Assembly (NCBI GenBank): GCA_023101885.1
Contig: JALPQD010000225.1
Coordinates: forward strand, 1,612,001 to 1,676,000
Source: Typhlomys cinereus
Lineage: Eukaryota > Chordata > Mammalia > Rodentia > Platacanthomyidae
DNA length: 64,000 bases
Direction: 5' to 3'
Shown one piece after another: positions 56,991 through 64,000 of the stretch. Numbering within the stretch: the stretch's first letter is position 1; every line of letters begins with the position of its first letter. A model generated the notes under the pieces. It worked only from the letters and a program-made list of their open reading frames with translations, made no database searches and was not told where the DNA came from. Position numbers and translations under genes: made by a program.

Positions 56991-57565
56991 ATAACTGAGG
57001 GAATGGCGCCATGACACAGCAGGGGCCTTTGAACAAAAGTGTCTAACAGGTCAATTTCCCTCTAAGAAGATTAGATGGCCCCTCTACACCTTCCTGGGGT
57101 GGCCAGGTGAGGGAGGCTCAGGCGAAGCTCCTCTGGAGAGGAAAGGGCATCAGACTACTAGGCATTTTACTGCTGCACCATTCAGTGGGGTCTTCAGTTG
57201 TTACGTGTGCTGCTGTATGCACTCCCTCCTGTGAATCAGACTCCACCTCCCATCAGCTGTCACCCTTTTCTTGTATTACAACAAGCGTGCTTGATGCATA
57301 CCCTGCCTCAGGCTGTGTTTATAACAGGGTGTCTGGCAGAGATGGAAATTTAAGGTCCTTTTTTTTTTTTTTTCTTCAAAGTTTAGTCTCATTTTTAACA
57401 TAGAGCAACTACCATTTAAAAATGTCTGAATTCTTCTAAGGTAGACTGCAGATTGCTTCAGATTCAGTCAATGCTGTGAGAAAGACCACCATGGGCTCCT
57501 TTTGCTGTGGATAGATCAGACAATGGGGGACTTACTTCCCCTCTGCTACAGGGAAGTTGGCCAGC
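56991..57565. other. No feature recognised
   Basis: Unique text with a T-run at 57360-57373. Confidence 0.4.
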
Positions 57566-58090
57566 TCCTTTATTTTTTAATTATTTTTTCCACTAGTTGT
57601 ATAAGCATATTGAGTAAAAATTCCTGCTCCCCTCCTTCCCTCCTCTCTTCCTTCCTCTTTACCCTCTCTCCTTACTTTTGTTCCTTTCCTCCTTTCCCTC
57701 CACTCCATTCCCTCATCCTTCTGTCAGTCTGCTTCTATGATTACTGGGGCTCACTCTGGATCATTTGATCTGGTGGGGGTTCGGATCTCTGTGGCAGAAC
57801 CAAGTGGCTCTTCCTTGGGCAGACCAGACCCACTGATAGAGGCACTGCTATTCACGTGTCTAGACTTAGCCCTTAAGGTTCCTACTGTTTGAAATTATTT
57901 CTCCTAAGATCTTTGTTAGTCTATGGAGCTGTGTTGTCAAGGCAGCTTCTTCAAGGCATGTAGAATCCTGGACACCAGTGGAATCAGGGTGGCAGTAGTT
58001 TAGGGAGGGACAGAGAGTCAGTGTTGCCAAGTGGCCAGATCTCTGGATGTCAAGCTTGAATTTCCAGCTGCAAAAGAAGCCAGGTTTGGG
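57566..58090 (-). mobile_element. Old L1 3' UTR fragment
   Basis: TTATTTTTTAATTATTTTTTCCACTAGTTGTATAAGCA (A-tail side), a pyrimidine-rich block (57627-57725) and then text unlike the younger tails. The left third clearly follows the L1 tail plan, including the 'CCACT..TATAAGC' phrase next to the A-rich end. The right boundary is uncertain. Confidence 0.55.
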
Positions 58091-58104
58091 AGGATTTGAA
58101 AGAA

Positions 58105-58208
58105 ACCATTAGCCAAAGAAACCATTATCCCAACACTAGAGAGACTGAGGCAAGAGAATTTGTGTGTGTTTAAGGCCAGCCTGAGCTATGGCAGGGTCCT
58201 GTATAAAA
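58105..58208 (+). mobile_element. B1-like SINE
   Basis: ATTATCCCAACACTAGAGAG, GACTGAGGCAAGAGAATTTG, TTTAAGGCCAGCCTGAGC and TATGGCAGGGTCCTGTATAA: B1 block order, followed by an A/G-rich tail of GGAAGGAAGGAAG (58210-58260). Confidence 0.75.
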
Positions 58209-58264
58209 AAGGAGAGGAAGGAAGGAAGGAAGATAGAAAAGAAGATGTGAAAGGAAGGAAAAGA

Positions 58265-59998
58265 GGCCAATGCCTCAGACCAGAGTCGCAGCCTCGAGAC
58301 CAGGGCTCCCCAGGACCGGGTGGAGAACAGAACACACGCGGCTCCCTCTCGTCCGAGTGTATCCTGAACCCGTTTATTGAAACTTTCGTGACAACTTTTA
58401 TACAGAAAATTTTGGGGTAAAGAATGTTACACCTACAACAGACATATAATTTTCTAGTCAGCAAAAATCACCTTCAGGGTGGACATTTTTTCAAGAACCT
58501 AACCCATTGCCTCAGGGCAAAGGCACTTAACAGAAACATTCTCTCAGTATTTCCAAACTTATCTAATCTATAATGCTTCACCGGATAGCTATGGGGCTGA
58601 GCCCACATTTTAACTGCTTTTTTAAAATACAGAGGCAGAATGATCTCCTTTTGATTTTAGCAAGGGACATATTTTACAATTAACTATAGGAGTCCCCAAC
58701 ACCCCATAAGTCCCAGCATGAGCTTTTGCTGTTGTCCTCTCCAGGTTGATACTCTCAGTCAGGCAGGTCGACATAGGCACCAGGCATGGCAGCAGGTTCT
58801 AACTTGGGAAAATGTATGCAGCTCATGTAGTCTCTACTATCCAAGCTTAAACGACATCTCTAAGGGGGGGGCCTTGACTTGGATACTCAAGGCCCATAAG
58901 CTATAGCTGGTTCTGTCGATGGAACACTGAGGTATGCACTGAAGAAAACACTTAAGCAATATAATTATTAAAAGAATAACTTCTATAATAGCATCCTTCT
59001 ATTCCTTTAATAGTAAGGTTGCTTATGTCTTCCTTTGAGGAATTCCAGAAGTGTATTGCCATCATTTAGATGACCCATCTGTGAACCATGCATACTCCAA
59101 ACCTGGGGTCCAGTCAGGCCCCATATGCCGAGGGTGTCTCTTTCGAGGGTGTCTCTTTCGGGGCGGAGGCGATCATTGGTGGGAGTGCACTCAGATGGTC
59201 CATCTCTGTGATTTCTCATAAGAGTGCTGTTTGGGGTAGGAAAGACACGGTCCCCTTTGCTTCTGACATGGATTCTCCCAGTTTGGATTGCAAATACCAT
59301 CTTCAGGGGCAGTCTTGGCATCTAGACTTTCTGGCATGATGGTCTCTTCCTTGGCCTTCAGCCAGGGTAAGAGGGTATCACAGTTTCTTTTAAGGTTCTG
59401 GTGGACTGAGAGCATAGTCTTGTACTTCTGGAATTTCTGAGTTAGTACATAGGTGGGAATTTTACCCACCTATGTTTTAAGACTCTAGAAGTTATTCTCT
59501 AATTTCCTTAAAATCAGTGCAGACATTCTGATTAACAAGTCTACTTATTGCAAATGACTAGACATGAAATTTCTATTTAGTATTTGACTGAAACTTAAAA
59601 AGCAGGCTTCTTCTCTAGAACAGAGAGCAGGAAGCTAGTTCCAAAAAACCCTAAGAAAGGGCACTCCTAAATTCCAGAAGGATTCTTCCTGCCAGAGGCA
59701 AAACTTGAATTATCCCAAACAAAACCTAGGTAAAAATGCTTAGCACCTGTCCATGGGCTTTATTGCGGCATACCGAGAAATTCCTAGCACTTGCCCATGG
59801 GGTTACTGTGACCTTCCCAGGGAACAGGCTTTAGGCCTGAACTGGGAAGAAACACCAAGACCTGACAATTCCCATATTTTTCCTTATTTCTCTAAAATAA
59901 AGCCATGTCCTTATCCCAAAACATGTTACTTTGAATCCACCTTTTCCAAACTGAGACATATTCTACCAGATTAGTTGGATAGGGACGCGGCAGGCCAA
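58265..59998 (-). mobile_element. Degenerate endogenous retrovirus with 6-bp target duplication
   Basis: 58271-59992, minus strand. GGCCAA flanks it at 58265-58270 and 59993-59998. The ends read TGCC and GGCA on the plus strand, the TG...CA rule of integrated retroviral DNA. Six-base duplications are typical of class II (betaretrovirus-like, ERVK) elements. The 3' LTR is clear (see its own entry), but the left (5') end does not repeat it, so the 5' LTR is deleted or too diverged. Internally an RNase H-like W-F-T-D-G-S-S stands at 59068-59091 (minus strand), in a frame broken by a stop four codons later. A 15-bp tandem duplication is at 59135-59165. No intact gag, pol or env is present. Confidence 0.65.
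58271..58701 (-). repeat. 3' LTR of the endogenous retrovirus
   Basis: On the minus strand it begins TGTTGGGGACTCC (58701 leftwards) and ends GAGGCA (58271). TATAAAA is at 58397-58403 and AATAAA at 58373-58378, about 25 bp apart, as in retroviral LTRs where the polyadenylation signal falls in R. The following ~100 bp (U5) are CpG-containing and GC-rich, unlike the surrounding sequence. The 5' boundary is inferred from the TG start only. Confidence 0.65.
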
Positions 59999-60319
59999 GG
60001 AAAGAGAAACATGTCCTTTGTCAAGATCCTACAAGCTCTGGCATGGTCACCGGTGCAAGAGAGATGAGAGCCCTGGAATGGAATCACTTGGAAAACACTG
60101 GTACCAGTCCTGAACATTGGAGAGCTGTGGAGAAGCCAGGAGTGTGTGGTGTGTGTGGGGGGGTGGGGGGGTGGGAGGAGCCCAGACTCTGGCCCTCCAC
60201 CTGGAAGGCAGCAGGCAGGAAGCTTCAGAGAATGCTTGGAAGGTGGTATTTTGGTAAGTAGTGGGTGAGAAATTCTATTTCAATCATTTTCCTGTTAAAA
60301 TGGTGCTGCCTCTAAAAAG
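59999..60319. other. No gene; short G-runs
   Basis: GTGTGTGGTGTGTGTGGGGGGGTGGGGGGGTGG (60147-60175) is a G/T-rich low-complexity stretch. Otherwise unique. Confidence 0.5.
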
Positions 60320-60374
60320 CAAATAAAATAAAATAAAATAAAATAAAATAAAATAAAATAAAATAAAATAAAAA
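60320..60374. repeat. (AAATA)n microsatellite
   Basis: About ten AAATA units, followed by AAAAGTC. Confidence 0.95.
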
Positions 60375-60413
60375 GTCTAACCATGCTTTGCCATTGAAGA
60401 CTGATGTGTCTTG

Positions 60414-60590
60414 AATGTGTGTGTGTGTGTGTGTGTGTGTGCATGCGCACGAGTCTGTGTGGATGATTATGTGTGAATCTGTACATGTGTGTCTCTGTGT
60501 GCTGAGTCTGTGTGCGTGTGTGTGTGTGTCTTTTTCTGTATGAGAAAAAGAGTCTCTGTGCATGCGTGTGCGTGCGTATGTGTGATTTTA
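60414..60590. repeat. GT-rich low-complexity stretch
   Basis: (GT)n at 60416-60441 and 60520-60530 with interspersed GTGTGCATGCGCACG and TGCATGCGTGTGCGTGCG phrases, alternating purine and pyrimidine. Confidence 0.9.
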
Positions 60591-61468
60591 TAATGTTCTT
60601 GTTTCCTTAAACATGGCTGGCTTCTAGAAGAATTGCCCCAAGGGTGGCAAGGGAGTTGGGATCAGGGGCAGGTACCATGTCTTATTGCCATCCAAGTCCT
60701 TGCTTTCAGTGGCATGGAAATGGAAGTGACTGTGCCAAGGAGTTGTCTTTCTATCTGTCCTGGATTGCCTGGTAGAGGCGGCTCACCTCAGGGATCCCCT
60801 GCCCAGCATAGTCTACGTGTGAGCGACATGCCAGCTCACTCGTTCAGCTTTCGCCGGATTTCTAAGTTAGGATGGTTGTTGGAACTTTCATTATTTGATG
60901 CTATTTAGCAGTGGAAATCCCAGATATCAAATTTCTAGACTAATGCATGACATTATTTAGTCTTTTTACATGTTAATAGGAAAACTACATAAAAAACCAT
61001 GATTAGGTGTGCTTAGTAGTTTGGGACAATTAAACTTTTTGTGACTCCTTTCTTCCCTCACAGATATACGCGCATGTTTACTCTGGTGGTTGGTTAAAAC
61101 TAGAAGTTCAGTAAAACTGCAAGCAGCATGTAATAGCACGCACTTCTAGAACCATCACTCTGGAAGGTGGACATGTATCATGTATCGAAAGGATGTCTTG
61201 GGTGAATAGGAATGAGTAGGAGTGGGGAGTGGGAGGTGGAGTGAATGATGGTTATATGTCAGGATTGAAATGGCTTGAAGTGAGGCTACTTGTAGCCTTT
61301 GAACTTTATCATTATAAAATATGTTTATCCAAAGTATGCATCTGCATAAATTAAAAAGAAAATAAACAATGGCACCATAGTTTTTTTTAATGCCCACTCC
61401 TGCTCTCTCCATTGGTTCAGATGTGATCATTTCTGTCCCTTCTAAGATAAAATATGTAAGTAATATAT
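60591..61468. other. No gene; possible eroded L1-like tail at 61195-61370
   Basis: 61208-61245 is G-rich purine text (GGAGTGGGGAGTGGGAGG) and is followed by an A-rich end (AAATTAAAAAGAAAATAAAC at about 61350). This is compatible with an old L1 or other retroposon 3' end. The rest is unique. Confidence 0.4.
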
Positions 61469-61720
61469 GTCAGTGTGTATGTATGTGTGTGTGTGTGTGC
61501 AAGTGTTGCACATATTTTCACAGTTGTGTGTACATGAGAGATGTGTTTGTGTGTGCATGTGAATTTGTGTGAGGGAGCATGTGTGTGCATGTGTAAGTAT
61601 ACACATGTGTTCCTATATATGTATTAAGGTGTGCACATGTGTGCATGTTTGAATATGTGTGCCTGCATGTGTATATGTACATGTACATACACGCTTGTGT
61701 GCACGTGCATGTGTGTGTGC
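61469..61720. repeat. Imperfect GTGTGCATGT-type repeat
   Basis: Many GTGTGTGCATGTG-type units with loose phase over 250 bp. The open frames here on both strands are artefacts of this repeat. Confidence 0.9.
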
Positions 61721-62828
61721 CTTCCATAGAAACTAGGCACTTGATCTTCTATTTTACTCTATTAATCTGGGTTGTAGCATAGTCTTTCAGAATATGAGAA
61801 CTAATTCTTTCTCCTCCCACTCCATAACACATGCATACTTAATTTGGAATGAATTGCATAACAAGGTGGTTAAACAACGGGAACATTGATTCTTCTTAAG
61901 AACTTAAATCTTAAGCTTGAATGAGTACTATTCATGAAACAGACTTTAATGTACTTAGCCAGAGCTACATGCCCTTTGGTAGGGGAACAATTGTGAATTC
62001 ATGGGATGTTTTTTTGAGAAGATGTAATTGGAGGAAGAATATGCGAATTAAAACTTCTGGGCAATACAGGGACTGGCAACCTGTTGGAAGCGGTGGAGGA
62101 GCTTGAGGACTTGGGAAGCACCACTGTGAACCAGACCCTGGTGATAAGCTCCGTCAATGAACTTGCACCCTGTACCTGTGCGGAGTTCAGTCTGAACCTT
62201 TGGAGGTGGCACTCGAGGGCTTCAACAGCAGTGAGGATCTCTGGCTCTGTGGCATTCCACAGGAAGCTCTCTGTGCATCTGCTGTGACTGATGGCTGCTC
62301 ACACCCAGCTCCTGCCGTGGCAGCACAGCAGGGAGGACTCCCTTTCTGAGTCATCCCTGAGTTCCAGAGCTGCTCTAGCTGGCTTCCTTGGGTTGCTTCA
62401 GCACTTGCGAATAGTGGCCAGAGGTAAATGTTACCCCAGGGAGCAGAGGACTTGAAGGACGACTACTTTCTCAAGGAAAGAAACCTTTCAGAGATAAAGA
62501 CTGAGCATTGCTTTCCGTATCAGAAGGCAAATCCTCAGGTGTACTTTCACATGAAGGAGGAAGCCAGAACTGGGGTCCTGCTGGTTCTTCCCCTTCCCTA
62601 CCTGTAACTCTTAAGGCTGCTCAGCGTATTTCCTAAGCAGACTACTTTCTCTCACGTTTGTCTCAGGGTCCAGTTCTGGGAGACCCCACTGTAGAAGATA
62701 TTTGCACATCACACATGGGGATCCTTCTTATTATTTCTGGCTGCCTGTACACCAAGGGCATTCACAGCTTGTTTACTGGTATTGTGGTGAAGCACCTCAC
62801 AAACTTTTATCCATTTGTTGCAGTTCGC
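61721..62828. other. No gene or repeat recognised
   Basis: About 1.1 kb of unique, moderately GC-richer text (62060-62400) without a convincing exon: frames at 61921 and 62084 are short and show no domain. Confidence 0.45.
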
Positions 62829-63569
62829 CTGCATCGTTGCTGATAAATGACCATCAAATGGCTTAAGAGAACAAGGGTTTGTGTTCTCTCTTACAATTCC
62901 TGGTTACAGGGGCTGGAGAGGTGGCTGAGAGGTTAAGCCTCTGCCTTGCAGGCAGAAGGTCCTGAATTCGGATCCTAGACCCCACGTATAGACGCCGGGC
63001 GGAAGCGGGGGGGGGGGGGGCTGCGTTTCTGGTCCTGGTAGGGCGGAGCCTGTGAATCCCGGGGCAGAGTAAACAAGGAGGAGGTGGAGGCGTCCATGGT
63101 GGTTCCCAAATTCGTCTATGGTTCTACACACACACATACATGCACACATACACGCATACACGCACATTGAGTAAATAATAATAAAAAATTTTAAAAATCA
63201 TAAAAAGACAAACAACAAAAAACAATTCCTGGTTACAGTTCTCAGTCCAGCTTGATGGGAGAGCATGCATCAACACCAGGGCTGAAGGGACTGGCCACAC
63301 CATCACCACATAACAGCTGAGAGAGAGACAGTCCTTACTTGCCAGACCAGCATGTCTGGCCAAGTGAACAGAAGGATGCCAACTCTCTCAACCAGCTCAC
63401 TTGATTTATTCCAGGGCCAAATCACACCCACCATAGGCTGGGCCTTCCCCATCAGCTAGACAATCTCCTGCAGGTTTGCCCTGAGTTCACTCAACCACTA
63501 ATTCTCTACAAATGTGCCCAGAGCTCAAACCTTCAACTGTTGAGTTGACACCTGTGTCTAACTATGACA
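62829..63569 (-). repeat. MaLR-like LTR split by a SINE
   Basis: Outside the SINE it is the reverse complement of the 41811-42180 element: GTGTCTAACTATGACA at the right edge (start of the LTR), CAATCTCCTGCAGGTTTGCC, CCTTACTTGCCAGACCAGC, and ACCATCAAATGGCTTAAGAG with TTGCTGATAAATG at the left. Its left edge is approximate. Confidence 0.75.
62893..63238 (+). mobile_element. Young B2-superfamily SINE with target duplication, inside an LTR
   Basis: Body 62910-63221. ACAATTCCTGGTTACAG (17 bp) flanks it exactly at 62893-62909 and 63222-63238. A run of 14 G at 63007-63020 replaces the usual GGGGCGGCCTGCG stretch. The tail has CACACACATACATGCACACA and AATAATAATAAAAAATTTT. The perfect duplication indicates a recent insertion. 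Confidence 0.95.
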
Positions 63570-63693
63570 CCATTTACAGATAAATATAAAACAGCCACAA
63601 TTTAAACAATTCACATTTTTCAGGGATTCTGAAAGCAGTTGGGATTGACTTCTTTTTAGTTGTGTTTCTTGAGCAACTTTAAAATTTTTTTCC
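63570..63693. other. No feature recognised
   Basis: Short unique stretch. Confidence 0.4.
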
Positions 63694-63850
63694 CATTTTT
63701 TTGTGTGAAAGTACATTCATGTTTGTATGTGCATGTTTGTATGTGTGTGGTGCAAGTGTGTGTTTTGTGTGTGTGTGTGTGTATACATGTGAAATACTGA
63801 AGTAGATATTGAAAATCATTCTCAGTAGCTCTTCCATCTTATTCTTTTTT
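63694..63850 (-). mobile_element. B4-like SINE 3' fragment
   Basis: TG-rich text (GTTTGTATGTGCATGTTTGT, (GT)n at 63764-63782), then ATCATTCTCAGTAGCTCTTCCATCTTATTC. The last phrase is the central block of B4/RSINE1-type SINEs on the minus strand (compare 15950-15985). The head is missing. Confidence 0.6.
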
Positions 63851-64000
63851 TGAGTATTAAAGCAAAATCTATTGATGGTGAAAAAAAGAGGAACCCTTGA
63901 ACACTTGTGGAGTCTAGGAGGGGCAAGGGAGCCTTTCACCTTATTCTTCTGAGGCTGGGTATCTAATTAAATCCAAAAACCACCAATGAGGATGGTGAGA
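63851..64000. other. No feature recognised to the window end
   Basis: Unique text. Confidence 0.4.

Noticed and set aside
61390..61727. Cysteine- and valine-rich or histidine- and threonine-rich small proteins
   Set aside because: Artefacts of the GTGTGCATGT-type repeat on either strand.
17719..63238. tRNA genes at the SINE heads
   Set aside because: The heads carry A- and B-box-like sequence but belong to SINEs with bodies, tails and target duplications; no tRNA acceptor or anticodon stem could be drawn with confidence.
1..64000. A previously undescribed multi-gene system
   Set aside because: No cluster of host coding sequences exists in the window; everything with coding signal is L1 or endogenous retrovirus, all of it broken.

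Overview
This window looks like ordinary rodent-type nuclear DNA. It is intergenic or deep intronic, AT-rich, and built almost entirely from layered retroelements and simple repeats. I found no host protein-coding exon, RNA gene, CRISPR array or prokaryotic-style operon. The organism call rests on the repeat mix: 7SL-derived B1-like copies, ID-like tRNA SINEs, B4-like fragments, MaLR-like LTRs, and a young tRNA-headed SINE of the B2 superfamily whose body and CA-rich tail do not look like mouse or rat B2. Together with a non-murine L1 3' UTR this suggests a myodont rodent outside Muridae. A jerboa or birch-mouse relative carrying Dip-type SINEs is my guess, not a demonstrated fact.

Layout. 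621-2986 is a 5'-inverted L1 with a second L1 3' end nested inside it. 3000-7300 is mostly unique. 7302-9285 holds a recent 160-bp tandem duplication, LTR-like units, an L1 tail and a MaLR-like LTR. 10438-12040 holds more LTR-type pieces. 12264-12841 is microsatellite and minisatellite DNA. 13775-28451 alternates unique DNA with L1 tails, SINEs (one of them dimeric) and B1 copies, plus a displaced 125-bp duplication. 30410-38400 holds a MaLR-like LTR, two SINEs and two L1 tails inserted at one target site. 39963-43338 is a dense graveyard: an L1 tail, an LTR, an old L1 ORF2 fragment and an ERV-L-type dUTPase pseudogene split by a later LTR insertion.

43339-50080 is the main landmark: a full-length (6.7 kb) but dead L1 with 5' UTR, ORF1, ORF2, 3' UTR and a 13-bp target-site duplication. 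It sits inside an older MaLR-like repeat. 50100-58260 is mostly unique sequence with old L1, SINE, ID and B1 pieces. 58271-59992 is a degenerate endogenous retrovirus with a 6-bp target duplication, a clear 3' LTR and an RNase H-like motif. The last 4 kb hold simple repeats and a SINE nested in a MaLR-like LTR.

Nothing here works as a gene system. The elements are related as parasite and target: L1-type reverse transcription explains the A-tails and 11-17 bp target duplications of the L1 tails and SINEs, while the 5-bp and 6-bp duplications mark integrase-type insertions. The nesting gives a relative chronology of insertions. I saw no convincing undescribed biological system; the points worth a second look are structural (twin-priming inversion, SINE dimer, repeated use of one target site, templated duplication, split dUTPase).
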